64,000 nt of DNA from UTCFX2 sp963788145. Its GTDB lineage: Bacteria; Chloroflexota; Anaerolineae; Anaerolineales; UBA4823. The notes under the pieces are model-generated. The model was not told where the DNA came from, made no database searches, and was given only the letters and a program-made list of their open reading frames with translations. Both the position numbers and the translations under genes were made by a program. The DNA is taken from the NCBI GenBank assembly GCA_963788145.1, contig CAWBFQ010000007.1, positions 558,001 to 622,000 on the forward strand, read 5' to 3'. This document shows positions 1 through 8,631 of this stretch, one piece after another. The first letter of the stretch is position 1, and each line of letters opens with the position of its first letter.

Positions 1-538
1 TGCAACCCCGGCGTACAGCGCTGAGGCGTTGGCAGAATCGGAACCCGCTGCAATTTCCTCTCCGGCAGTTTTCTCGGCCAGATCGGTGCAGATTTGATTG
101 ACCTTTTCTTCAGGTGACATCACGGCTTCTTCACCTTCGCGGGCTTCCCGGCTGGTGAGGCCGGAGGCGGCTTCGATGATAGTCCGCTGCCCGCCGGCAT
201 TCTGCAAGACATTGTCAGCCCATTGCTCAAACCCACCACCGTTCAGAATGAGCATATTGCTCTTGGCGATTTTTACCACGTCTTGCGGGACCGGCTGAAA
301 GGCATGTGGATCAAGATCTAAGGGGATGAGGGCTTCTACGACCGCACGGTCGCCCACTATATTTTCGGGCAATATCGGCCAGGAAGGTTTCAACGGCCAG
401 GATCTTAAGAGCCGGGTTTTGATCTTCAGCGCCGAATTGTGTGGCTTTCGCCGGCGAGGCAGCCTCGGATTGGCAGGCCGAGAGTGGCATGCTTGCAAAG
501 ACAAATAGCAAAATAAGTGTATTGAAAATCCTTTTCAC
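1..538 (-). CDS. ZnuA-like zinc/manganese ABC transporter substrate-binding lipoprotein (partial, frameshifted)
   Basis: Periplasmic/extracytoplasmic metal-binding component of a zinc or manganese ABC importer. The protein starts at a GTG preceded by an AGGAA-type ribosome site, has a hydrophobic signal segment and a lipobox (LSAC, Cys22). It then reads into the family's conserved start (VETFLADIA, VGDRAVVEALIPL) and the DPHAF motif, whose His is the first metal ligand in ZnuA/TroA proteins. The reading frame breaks at about 367-369: one extra G in GGG on the plus strand is enough to restore continuity (frame 2 continues to the window edge). The C-terminal half lies outside the window. It follows the Fur/Zur gene by about 65 bases on the same strand, a classic regulator-transporter arrangement. 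The call of family is firm; the exact metal is inferred. Confidence 0.82.
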
Positions 539-604
539 TTCCAGTTCCTTTTAGACCCCTCTCTCATTTGAGCAAAGGGGATTGGGTTCAAGCGAATGTG
601 AAAA

Positions 605-1051
605 TTATTGTTTACCCTGGCATTGTTGGCACAGGCCAAAGAGTTGAAACCAATGTTCGCAGATTTCAAAACCGGTATGGGCAGCGACAGATTGGATGAA
701 ATTGTTCAAATTTTCGCCAGAAAAGTAAACTGCACGTCCGCAAGAGGTGCATAACAACAGGTGCTCGTGACCTTGGGCGGCGCGCAGATACCTGTGGCAG
801 CCGTCAGTATGGTGGACACGCTGTACCAAATCTAATTCTTCTAGTTTCTCCAACGCACGATATACAGTTACCAGGCCCATCTTGGGATACTCTTTACGTC
901 CGAGATCGAAGATCTCTATTGGGCTGAGAGCGCGTTCTGTGGATACCAACACATTAACAATCACATGCAGCGGCTGCGTCAAACGGTAGCCGCTGGCTGC
1001 CAGGCTGGAGAGCCAATCATCTGCGAGGTTAGGTAGTATCACGCTGCACAT
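605..1051 (-). CDS. Fur/Zur-family metal-responsive transcriptional regulator
   Basis: DNA-binding repressor of the Fur family, probably zinc-responsive (Zur), 148 residues from the chosen ATG. Visible are the winged-helix recognition segment (TVYRALEKL, residues 62-70), the metal-binding HEH motif and two CxxC pairs (Cys101/Cys104 and Cys141/Cys144) that hold structural zinc in this family. An in-frame TTG at 1075 would lengthen it by 8 residues, but it lies inside the promoter -10 box, so ATG 1051 is preferred. It is followed by a ZnuA-like gene, which supports zinc or manganese control. The promoter carries an inverted repeat (TTGATAA/TTATCAA) that overlaps the -10 and start region, suggesting autoregulation. 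Zur versus Fur or Mur cannot be decided from sequence alone. Confidence 0.9.
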   Translation of the reverse strand: MCSVILPNLADDWLSSLAASGYRLTQPLHVIVNVLVSTERALSPIEIFDLGRKEYPKMGLVTVYRALEKLEELDLVQRVHHTDGCHRYLRAAQGHEHLLLCTSCGRAVYFSGENLNNFIQSVAAHTGFEICEHWFQLFGLCQQCQGKQ

Positions 1052-1052
1052 C

Positions 1053-1075
1053 TTGATAATGAAAACCTTTATCAA
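1053..1075. promoter_or_regulatory. Inverted repeat, likely Fur/Zur operator
   Basis: Perfect 7-base inverted repeat TTGATAA-n9-TTATCAA (arms 1053-1059 and 1069-1075). The 23-base length and A/T-rich arms are typical of Fur-family boxes. It covers the predicted transcription start and touches the -10 box of the regulator's own promoter. Binding by the adjacent protein is inferred from position and family. Confidence 0.6.
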
Positions 1076-1102
1076 TTATATCGATTTGCAACACCCTGTC
1101 AA
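1075..1102 (-). promoter_or_regulatory. Sigma-70-type promoter of the zur-like / znuA-like operon
   Basis: On the minus strand a perfect TTGACA (plus-strand 1097-1102) is separated by 16 bases from a perfect TATAAT (plus-strand 1075-1080). The predicted transcript start is near 1068, giving a short leader before ATG 1051. The -35 box sits within an ACACCC-n6-GGGTGT dyad (1091-1108), and the -10 abuts the operator-like repeat described separately. Confidence 0.75.
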
Positions 1103-1192
1103 GGGTGTATTAAAATAAAGGTTCAATCCATCAGATCCGAGACCTGCCTCAATCTCCATCTCCATTACCAAGAACGTTGTTCAGGGATCCGT

Positions 1193-2407
1193 TTAAGATT
1201 TCGGAGAAGTGCGGTTTTTAAAATAGATCACCTGATCGTGAATGATATCTTGCAAAGACCGCGTGATCCGATAGCCGAGTCTCTCAGCTTTGGTAGGGTC
1301 ACTGATCAGCAAGGGCACATCCGCCGGTCGGTAGCGCCCAGGATCGAACAGCACTTTGAGCATTCCCTGGGGGGTATATAAAATCAGCCCGCTATCTTTA
1401 AGGTCATAACATAAACCGCCGTTCAGCATTAAGTCGTCAACCCGCAGCTTCTCAAATTCCAGGCCTAAGAATGGTTTCAGATCGATTTCCATCGGCGCTT
1501 CTACGCGTTTATCCCCATCCAGCGTTTCCAGCGCCTGCACCGGACAGCCCAACTCGCTCAACCCCAACAGCAGATACGTCAGGACCGAATGCATGCGTCT
1601 TGACCCCATTACATATACATCGCCAGGGGTTCCAAACTCGGCCAATGCAAGATAACCCTCGACAATATCCTCCACGTGGCTCCAATCTCGAAAAGCACAG
1701 ACATTACCGATCCGAATGGCATCCAACTCGCCCTCAACCACCTGGATGCACTGACGGATGATGCTGGAGGTCACATAGGTTTCAGCCCGCCCCGCTCCTT
1801 CGTGATTGAATAAACGCGCCACAATGGTGTTCAAACCATATGAAGACCAGTAATTTCGAGTCAGATGGTCTCCATAGACTTTACTGACAGCGTAAGGGCT
1901 TAAAGGCCGCAGAGGGTTGGTCTCAATGATCGGCATTTCGGGGACCCGGATGGGTGGAGGAAAAATTGTTTTAAATTGGTGTAAAGCCCATTGATAATGG
2001 GCCTCCGATGCGATCTGAAGGCCAAATTCATCAGCAGATCCTGCAAATATCAATTTACAGGTAGGTTGGACTTTTCGGATGGCCTCAAGAAGATTCTCAA
2101 TTCCACGACAATTGGTTTGATAAGTCAATCCCGGCTCCAAGAAACTGCCTCGGACAGAGGAATAGCCAGCCAGGTGAAAAATAATGTCGGGCTGAACTTG
2201 TTGCACCCCTTTATTTATTCCTTCTTGATCGGACAAATTGAAGGGGTATAGTTCAACAGCCTGGAATTCTTCCTGCGTGAGACTGGATGGCAAGCGATCA
2301 AATAATTGGTCGTGAACGAAGCCGGTAACCTGGTATCCATGCGCTAACAGCGCCCTGGTAAGGTAAGGGCCTACAAAACCTTCAATCCCGGTAACCAAAG
2401 CTCTCAT
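1193..2407 (-). CDS. NAD(P)-dependent sugar-nucleotide epimerase/dehydratase, GDP-mannose 4,6-dehydratase-like
   Basis: Extended short-chain dehydrogenase acting on a nucleotide sugar. The N-terminus has the Rossmann motif TGIEGFVGPYL, followed by SADEFG (catalytic Ser region) and the YAVSK motif (Tyr-x3-Lys). The C-terminus has the GDP-mannose dehydratase-type RPADVPLLISDPTKAERLGY segment. At 404 residues it is longer than the usual 310-350; an extra stretch of about 60-70 residues lies between the SDR core and the RPADV segment (around residues 275-345) and is not recognised. It follows the zur-like operon and precedes the large membrane glycosyltransferase on the same strand. Product could be GDP-4-keto-6-deoxymannose or a related sugar; exact substrate is uncertain. 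Confidence 0.8.
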   Translation of the reverse strand: MRALVTGIEGFVGPYLTRALLAHGYQVTGFVHDQLFDRLPSSLTQEEFQAVELYPFNLSDQEGINKGVQQVQPDIIFHLAGYSSVRGSFLEPGLTYQTNCRGIENLLEAIRKVQPTCKLIFAGSADEFGLQIASEAHYQWALHQFKTIFPPPIRVPEMPIIETNPLRPLSPYAVSKVYGDHLTRNYWSSYGLNTIVARLFNHEGAGRAETYVTSSIIRQCIQVVEGELDAIRIGNVCAFRDWSHVEDIVEGYLALAEFGTPGDVYVMGSRRMHSVLTYLLLGLSELGCPVQALETLDGDKRVEAPMEIDLKPFLGLEFEKLRVDDLMLNGGLCYDLKDSGLILYTPQGMLKVLFDPGRYRPADVPLLISDPTKAERLGYRITRSLQDIIHDQVIYFKNRTSPKS

Positions 2408-2459
2408 GATGGGGTCTCTTCGGATTGATATTGCATAGAAAATATTCTATCATATACGC

Positions 2460-5309
2460 TCAGGGCGAATCAGCCAGAGAGCTATCCAATGGGCAGGTGT
2501 GTTGAGACGGGAAAGGCGCGGATAATAGGATATCTTGCAGCTTGTCGTTTGAATCATAAATCCCCAGCGCCAGTGTTGTACCGTCTCTGCAGGCGATTAC
2601 CAGACCGCTGACAGCATTAGGCACCGGCGGCTCAGGTTTTTGTTTTGAGGGCAGCACAAATTCCCAGGGTTCTTTACTCGCGATTTTGAATGTCAGGCGG
2701 GCAAAGGGTAATGGCTCAATGGGGCTATCTTCTTTCCCTAGCGAGCCTATACCCGCCAGAAAATATTGAGGGTATAGGATGCGACCGGAAGTGATAAACG
2801 CACCGTTTTGAAGGAAAGCCCTAAGATGTTGTCTATCTTCAAGGGATAGATTATCTGACTCAATAAAAGCCTTTCGCATCCGTTCCTGTCGTTCATTTGG
2901 ATAAAGCTGGGGAAAGCTCTTTTCAACAACCGGTATCATAAGGCTAACCGAGAAGAAAATGCCTGCAAGCAGCACCGGGAGCCATTTCTTTTCGCTTACG
3001 CCGAGGCCTGGCGCGGACTGGTCCAGATCAGCAGTCCATGCCTCGATCACTTTGCTGCGTCTGAGCAGATTAATCACGGCGATGGATAGCTGCGCCAGCC
3101 CGATGCTAAAATAAACCAGCACCACCCAATCTACCGGGAGGATGTATCTGCCCCCGGAATTGCGGAATCCTGCGTTGGCAGCCAGATAAACCAGACTGGA
3201 TAACAGGGGAAACAACCCGAGCCAACGATGCCGGTTCCAGGTGGTTTGGATGCCAACAGCCAGGATTAAGATGGTCAACAGGAAGGGGATGAGCGATTGG
3301 AACGCGAAATTTCCAGCCCACTTAGGCCAATAAGGCAGGCGGCGAATATATCCAATTGCCGAACAGCAATCTCCCTGAAATTGTTCTATAGAACGATGAC
3401 CCAGGAATGCAGTGAGCGAATCAAAGCCGCGCCAGGTGGCGGGTAAAATGAGCAAGAGTTGGAATTGACTGTTCAAATAGTGGGCGGCAGCAAGTTCGAC
3501 AAAATGCTTGGGGTTCTGAATCGATTGGGTGAGGAATTCCAGGGCGGTTTTTTGCCCGGATTCGACCGGGGTGAGCGAGACAGGTGTAGGTGTGGCTTGA
3601 AGCTGCGAAGCCGCTGCAGGCAGAGGTGTTCCGATTGCTGTGGCATTCTTCGAAGGTAAGCTCTCAGTTGACGGCGCTGAAGTGGTTTCAGTTGGGTCGG
3701 GAGCAGGCCCTTCGTTCCTCGGGGCAGGCGTTGGTGTGTTCTGGATGGTCTCGTTCAAAGGCTGTGAAACCGCCGGATTGAAGCGTTGAAGGATAAGCGC
3801 GTAGCGGAAATACGGTTCGTTGAGATAGATCTGACCGGTATGCGCCCAGTTGCGGTACACCCAGGGAGAGAGCACAAGAACCATCCCCACCAAAAAGGGG
3901 ATGAACTGTCGTCCCAGGTTGGATAAAATGGATTTGGCAGGCGAGCGCAATATAAGAATCAGGCCAGGCACGAAAAAGAGGATGGAGATTTCCGGCCTGA
4001 CCAGGATCGCCATTCCAAGTGATTGGCCTGAGACCAATGCCCACAAAGGGTTGGCAGGCGTTTGATCGAGCCACTTAAACACTATTAAGAAGAACAGCAC
4101 AACCAGAATGGCCGTGGGCAGGTCAACCATTAACAGTTTTGCATTGGCGGTCGTGATATTTCCGGATAACAGGATGGCGTTGGCCTCCCGAAAGATGACC
4201 AGCCCCGCTGCGATCACCGCAGATACCCGCCCAAGCATCGCTTTGACCAACCCATACACCAGTACCGGAAAGAAGGCCATCAGAAGTACTTGCAACGAGA
4301 CCAGGCGATCATAACCCTGACCCGATAGCAGGTGCAGAATTGTCAGGTACATCCCGTGCAGGGGACGCCGAATATTAAAATCCCCGTCAAAGAGATATCC
4401 ATTCCCAACCAGGGCGGATTGAGCCACCAGGTCATAAATTCGGGCATCTGACGAGGGATAAAACTCGTGATTTGGAGCTACTTTATTAGTCACAAACCAG
4501 TTCGGTTGAACAGGGATGGCGCTCCATATCAGGACGGCTGCGAACCAGATCAGCAGTGAAAGCGCCAGATCCAGGCGAGAGGGCTTTATTTTACTGATCC
4601 ATAAGGTGAAGTTCGGACGAGTGTTTGCCAGGTGGGTTATGGCTAACATACCCATCCCGGCGAGCCAGGCCAGCAAGAGCTGTAATTCCATCACTGGAAC
4701 CCCCATATAATTCCAGCCTACCACAAACCTGGCTTGAGGAATCACCGCAGCGCCTAACCAACCCCATACGGCAAAGGAAAGCGCGAAAACCGATATTACC
4801 CAAAGAAAGGCCCGTTTCTCGCTATGAATGATCCGGTCCCGGGGGTTATATCGTAGCATGAGGATGGTCACAATGGTCTCGAAACTCAAGCCGGCGGCTA
4901 ATACAGCGAAAATGAATAACCGCCAAAAAATCGCCAGTGTAAATGGCTCGCTGATTTCCGGAGTCAGGGTGATCATAAAGGTTGATGAAAGGAAAATGAT
5001 CCCGCAGAGCAAGAGCATCCAGGCCGAATTTTGAGAGGTCCACAGAAAATTAAGCACCTTTTCAACCCGGCTGGTTGACTGGAGCGGATGCCGCCAGGTT
5101 TCAATCAGCAATAAGAACAATGGCAGGGCAAGAATACAAAGAGCGGCGATGACCCAAAAATGAGTTTGGGTGAGTGATCTCTCAGGGTTGAACGGTATAG
5201 CCGTGGTTAGAATGACAGCCGCCAGGCATTGTAATAAAGCCAGGATCAGAATGGAACGCCAGAGCTTAATAGCTTGGTTTTGATTCGGGTTGGACTGATC
5301 ATTCAACAC
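2460..5309 (-). CDS. Large polytopic membrane glycosyltransferase (GT39/ArnT-like)
   Basis: Integral membrane protein of about 949 residues with roughly a dozen or more hydrophobic helices. It resembles the dolichyl-phosphate-mannose mannosyltransferase/ArnT fold, in which a lipid-linked sugar is transferred on the outer face of the membrane. The acidic SSDARIYD stretch after the first helices is a candidate for the usual catalytic Asp region. A Pro/Thr/Ser-rich, low-complexity insertion of about 80 residues interrupts the helices near the middle (about residues 495-580), followed by more helices and a soluble tail. The only in-frame initiator is GTG at 5309; a TATAAT box lies 7 bases upstream, so the message may be leaderless. 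Substrate unknown. Confidence 0.7.
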   Translation of the reverse strand: MLNDQSNPNQNQAIKLWRSILILALLQCLAAVILTTAIPFNPERSLTQTHFWVIAALCILALPLFLLLIETWRHPLQSTSRVEKVLNFLWTSQNSAWMLLLCGIIFLSSTFMITLTPEISEPFTLAIFWRLFIFAVLAAGLSFETIVTILMLRYNPRDRIIHSEKRAFLWVISVFALSFAVWGWLGAAVIPQARFVVGWNYMGVPVMELQLLLAWLAGMGMLAITHLANTRPNFTLWISKIKPSRLDLALSLLIWFAAVLIWSAIPVQPNWFVTNKVAPNHEFYPSSDARIYDLVAQSALVGNGYLFDGDFNIRRPLHGMYLTILHLLSGQGYDRLVSLQVLLMAFFPVLVYGLVKAMLGRVSAVIAAGLVIFREANAILLSGNITTANAKLLMVDLPTAILVVLFFLIVFKWLDQTPANPLWALVSGQSLGMAILVRPEISILFFVPGLILILRSPAKSILSNLGRQFIPFLVGMVLVLSPWVYRNWAHTGQIYLNEPYFRYALILQRFNPAVSQPLNETIQNTPTPAPRNEGPAPDPTETTSAPSTESLPSKNATAIGTPLPAAASQLQATPTPVSLTPVESGQKTALEFLTQSIQNPKHFVELAAAHYLNSQFQLLLILPATWRGFDSLTAFLGHRSIEQFQGDCCSAIGYIRRLPYWPKWAGNFAFQSLIPFLLTILILAVGIQTTWNRHRWLGLFPLLSSLVYLAANAGFRNSGGRYILPVDWVVLVYFSIGLAQLSIAVINLLRRSKVIEAWTADLDQSAPGLGVSEKKWLPVLLAGIFFSVSLMIPVVEKSFPQLYPNERQERMRKAFIESDNLSLEDRQHLRAFLQNGAFITSGRILYPQYFLAGIGSLGKEDSPIEPLPFARLTFKIASKEPWEFVLPSKQKPEPPVPNAVSGLVIACRDGTTLALGIYDSNDKLQDILLSAPFPSQHTCPLDSSLADSP

Positions 5310-5316
5310 AAAGTGT

Positions 5317-5322
5317 ATTATA
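5317..5322 (-). promoter_or_regulatory. Possible -10 box of a leaderless promoter
   Basis: TATAAT on the minus strand lies 7 bases before the GTG start of the GT39-like gene, so the transcript would begin at or near the start codon. No good -35 box is visible at 16-18 bases, so this is tentative. Confidence 0.3.
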
Positions 5323-5515
5323 CCGAATTTAATCAGCGGGCTGGCTTATAGTTCCGACATATCAGCAGATAGCGAGCCATGTGCTTCTTGTTATAATAAT
5401 TGGAAATGCAAGGTATAAAAACATGACGAGGTTTGTATAGAAGCGCTTACGCCCATTCGATTTGGATAGCGGCAGCAATTGATTTCCAAATTTGCAGGCA
5501 TGGTAAAATATCGTT

Positions 5516-6142
5516 TTGACTCTAGTCCGTATAATCAACAGGCAAAAAGCCTTCAGCAGATTAAACGATGGTGATCGTATTTTGAATACCCTTCAATCCA
5601 GGCTCCCCTCCAGGCAAGAATTTCTTCCAGTCTATTCCGTATTTGTATTCTTTGGATTCAGCTGGTCGCTTTACCGCATGTTTTGGTATGTGCCAAGCTG
5701 GCTGGAATACTTAAATGTTTGGAAAGTCTTGACTATTTCAGCTTATGTGCTTGCTTTCGCTTTAGTTGAGAGCCTTTTCATGGTGGGACTATTAGTGCTG
5801 TTCTCGCTTTTGTTTCCAAGACATCTGTTCAAAGACCAGTTCATCCAGCAGGGCAGCAGCTTGGCAGCATTGACCAGTATAAGCGCGGTTTTATTGCAAC
5901 GTAAGATCAACCTGGTTTACCGTCTGGAGAGCTGGCAGATTCTGGTTTATCCGCTGATATTCCTGGTCGCACTTGGCTTGTTGGTTTGGCTGCTTGCTTT
6001 TCTTTTTGAGCGTATTCCTTTTCTCAAATATATCATCGCTGCGTTAGCTGAGCGGATGACCGCATTTTTATACCTGTATGTGCCATTGGGCGCAGTGGGT
6101 TTGATCGTAGTTCTGGTGCGCAACATCCTGCAGCTTTCGTGA
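5516..6142 (+). CDS. Polytopic membrane protein of unknown function, first gene of the LtaS-like/GNAT/TraB operon
   Basis: Hypothetical integral membrane protein, about 208 residues with four to five hydrophobic segments (residues about 40-60, 75-105, 115-130, 145-170, 185-205). No family recognised. The start is uncertain: the frame opens with TTG 5516, while an ATG at 5500 in another frame (MVKYRFDSSPYNQQ...) would join the same protein if one A of the AAAAA run near 5538 were extra, which matches the +1 shifts seen elsewhere. It is followed after 21 bases by the Tat-exported phosphotransferase-fold enzyme, so it may be its membrane partner. The 205 bases upstream are a divergent intergenic region with A/T-rich promoter-like stretches but no clear box pair. 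Confidence 0.6.
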   Translation: MTLVRIINRQKAFSRLNDGDRILNTLQSRLPSRQEFLPVYSVFVFFGFSWSLYRMFWYVPSWLEYLNVWKVLTISAYVLAFALVESLFMVGLLVLFSLLFPRHLFKDQFIQQGSSLAALTSISAVLLQRKINLVYRLESWQILVYPLIFLVALGLLVWLLAFLFERIPFLKYIIAALAERMTAFLYLYVPLGAVGLIVVLVRNILQLS

Positions 6143-6163
6143 AGATAGGATTGAATCATTCAT

Positions 6164-7735
6164 ATGTCTCATCAGCTTACCCGGCGCGACTTCCTGAAGA
6201 TATCGGCAGCCTTCTCTCTATCCGGCGCGCTAAACAGCCTGCCCATACAGCGCCGAGACTTGTTTCGGATGCCATCACCACGAATGCTTGAATCAGGAAA
6301 ACCGAAACTGGAAGGTGTTCCGAACATCATCGTGATCATATTCGATGCCCTGTCTGCAATGCACCTTTCCACGTATGAGTATCCACGCCAGACCAGCCCA
6401 AACCTGGAACGGTTTGCGTCCCAGGCAACCGTTTTCCATAATCACCATTCTGCCGGAAACTTTACAACGCCGAGCACCGCTTCCCTTTTCAGCGGGACCT
6501 ATCCCTGGACGCATCGGGCATATAACCTGAGCAGTTTGATCAGCCCGCAAGTTCAGCCGAATAATTTGTTTGCACAGTTAGATCCACTTTATTACCAGGC
6601 TGCATATACCCAAAACACTTTTGCAGATATGCTGCTGTATCAATTCCAGAAACACCTGGATCGGCACGAGGCTGTCGACTGGTCCAGCTTGGCAGGGCGA
6701 ACCTTCTATGATAACCTGTTCCGACGGGATGCGATTTACGGGATGAAGAGCATGGATCAACTGCTTTTCAAGCGGGAAGAGGCGCATGGTTCCCTGTTTT
6801 TATCTATATTGAATGACCTGACTACTCAACTGAGTTACCAGGTGCAATCTGCTCGATTGAAGGATATTTACCAAAACGGGCCACCGCGCCTGGCGAATAC
6901 GGATGTTTACATCGATCTGGCCATGGTAATGGACAGTGTGATGGGACTGCTAGATGAACTGCCTAAACCCCATTTCACCTACTTACACTTGATGCCGCCT
7001 CACATGCCTTATACGCCCACCCGTGAATTTTTGGGGATGTTCGATGATGGTTGGGTCCCGCTGGCAAAGAAAAAACATCGGCTTGCTCCGGGTGTGAAAG
7101 AAGAGCGTTTGAACGAGCTCCGCCAAACATACGACGAATTTATAGCTAACTTGGATGCCGAATTTGGGCGCTTGATGGATCACATGAAACAAACCGGCTT
7201 ATTGGATGATAGCTACGTGATCTTTACGTCTGATCACGGTGAGATGTTCGAAAGAGGCGCCTCCGGGCATTCCTTGCCGTTGGTATTTGAACCTGGGATT
7301 CGAATACCGCTGATCATCTCCGCACCGGGTCAGACCGAAAGGCGGGATGTGCGTCAATTAACCAGCAATGTGGACCTGCTGCCATCCTTCCTCAATATCG
7401 CCGGTTTGGACATTCCGCTATGGTGCGAAGGACAGCCTCTCCCCGGGTTGGGTGGTGAAGAGGATAACCAGAGAGGCATCTATGTTGTGGAGGCAAAAGC
7501 CAACCCGGCTTATGGTCCACTGCGTAAAGCCACTCTTGCAATCATCCGGGGTCAATATAAGTTGGTGCATTACCTGGGCTATAAATATTATCCGGACAAC
7601 TATGAGTTCTACGATCTGAAGAATGACCCTGATGAACTGCAAAATCTCTACCCCGATCATCCAGGCGCAAGTGAATTACAAGCCGAGTTAGATCAGAAAC
7701 TAAGCGATTATAATCTGCAAAATCAGACGAAGTAA
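6164..7735 (+). CDS. Tat-exported alkaline-phosphatase-superfamily enzyme (sulfatase fold) with Thr in place of the sulfatase Cys
   Basis: Secreted metal-dependent hydrolase or phosphotransferase, 523 residues. The N-terminus has a twin-arginine signal (TRRDFLKIS plus a hydrophobic stretch). The sulfatase-fold landmarks are present: IIVIIFDALSA (first metal Asp, D61), the nucleophile region NFTTPSTASLFSG (residues 99-111), HMPY, and FTSDHGEMFERG with metal-binding Asp/His. True sulfatases carry C/S-x-P-S-R at the nucleophile; here the motif reads T-T-P-S-T (101-105), without Cys/Ser or Arg. Thr nucleophiles are known in LtaS-type glycerolphosphate and EptA-type phosphoethanolamine transferases. 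A phosphotransferase or phosphodiesterase acting on a surface polymer is therefore more likely than a sulfatase. It is second in a five-gene plus-strand operon. Confidence 0.8.
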   Translation: MSHQLTRRDFLKISAAFSLSGALNSLPIQRRDLFRMPSPRMLESGKPKLEGVPNIIVIIFDALSAMHLSTYEYPRQTSPNLERFASQATVFHNHHSAGNFTTPSTASLFSGTYPWTHRAYNLSSLISPQVQPNNLFAQLDPLYYQAAYTQNTFADMLLYQFQKHLDRHEAVDWSSLAGRTFYDNLFRRDAIYGMKSMDQLLFKREEAHGSLFLSILNDLTTQLSYQVQSARLKDIYQNGPPRLANTDVYIDLAMVMDSVMGLLDELPKPHFTYLHLMPPHMPYTPTREFLGMFDDGWVPLAKKKHRLAPGVKEERLNELRQTYDEFIANLDAEFGRLMDHMKQTGLLDDSYVIFTSDHGEMFERGASGHSLPLVFEPGIRIPLIISAPGQTERRDVRQLTSNVDLLPSFLNIAGLDIPLWCEGQPLPGLGGEEDNQRGIYVVEAKANPAYGPLRKATLAIIRGQYKLVHYLGYKYYPDNYEFYDLKNDPDELQNLYPDHPGASELQAELDQKLSDYNLQNQTK

Positions 7736-7746
7736 CATATTTCGAT

Positions 7747-8631
7747 ATGAGAGCAAGGCCGATCTCTGCCGAGGGTGATTTCGATGCCAGTGATGAACAG
7801 GATGCGCTTGAACGGGCGTATGTCCCTGAGCATATCCCCGCTTTGATGTCCTTAATCTCACAAGGCAAGCCTTTTCGGCTTGGTAATTATCTTGGCTATA
7901 CTCGTCAAAACTGGCTGATCCTGGTGGGCTATCCTCTGGATGGGCAGTTTACTCAGTCAGGATGTGAGCAGGTCTTTGCTCAGGTGCGGGAATTGTATCA
8001 CCCGGAATATTTGTGGTTCATAGGACCAGAACTGCCAGGCTCGCTCCAGAATAACTGTCGGGATCGATCCCAGGATGAGTATTATCGCCTTGATCTTGAG
8101 AATTATCAGCCAAAATCCAGCTTGCGCCGTCAGGTGAATAAGGCTGCCGAGTTTCTGACGGTCGAGCGTGAGAGACGCTTCCGCAAAGAGCACCAGGCGC
8201 TGGTAACCGAATTTCTTCGCCGCAGAAAATTGTCACCGATGGTCGCTGAACTGTATCGGTTGATCCCTGCCTATCTGGATCAATCTTCCAGCGCCTGTCT
8301 GTTGACCGCCAGGGACCGGCGCGGCCGGTTGAGCGCGCTTTTTGTGATCGAGCAGGCGGCTCGGAATTTTGATGCCTACGTATTGGGTTGTTATTCCCTC
8401 GAATTTTATGCGCCCCATGCTTCCGATCTGCTCTTCAAAATGATGATTGATCTGACTATTGAACAACATAAACCAACGATCAACCTCGGATTGGGCGTTA
8501 ACGAGGGGATCAGTCGGTTTAAAAAGAAATGGGGCGGCGTCCCATTCTTGAAATATGAATACTGCGAATATTATTTTGGGCCGCCGAAAGTGATATCCTT
8601 CATGGATCTATGGATGGATGGCAGCCGATGA
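7747..8631 (+). CDS. GNAT-like acyltransferase-fold protein, paralog 1
   Basis: Cytosolic 294-residue protein with features of the GNAT/FemAB-like N-acyltransferase fold. It has an N-terminal RAYVPEHIPAL motif and a C-terminal LGLGVNEGISRFKKKWGG stretch, the G..G...FK..WG signature common in such proteins. It is clearly paralogous to the 9455-10303 product (AYVPEHLPEY; MGLGINAGVTFFKTKWGA). It starts 11 bases after the sulfatase-fold gene, and its stop overlaps the ATG of the TraB-like gene by 4 bases (ATGA), suggesting translational coupling. Substrate unknown; a role in modifying a surface polymer or lipid headgroup is inference from the operon. Confidence 0.65.
   Translation: MRARPISAEGDFDASDEQDALERAYVPEHIPALMSLISQGKPFRLGNYLGYTRQNWLILVGYPLDGQFTQSGCEQVFAQVRELYHPEYLWFIGPELPGSLQNNCRDRSQDEYYRLDLENYQPKSSLRRQVNKAAEFLTVERERRFRKEHQALVTEFLRRRKLSPMVAELYRLIPAYLDQSSSACLLTARDRRGRLSALFVIEQAARNFDAYVLGCYSLEFYAPHASDLLFKMMIDLTIEQHKPTINLGLGVNEGISRFKKKWGGVPFLKYEYCEYYFGPPKVISFMDLWMDGSR

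Noticed and set aside
5424..5441. Short ATG frame in the divergent region
   Set aside because: Only five codons long; no ribosome site or conservation clue.
6164..7735. Classical arylsulfatase
   Set aside because: The sulfatase fold is present, but the CxPxR/SxPxR site needed for formylglycine is T-T-P-S-T, so a sulfatase name would mislead.
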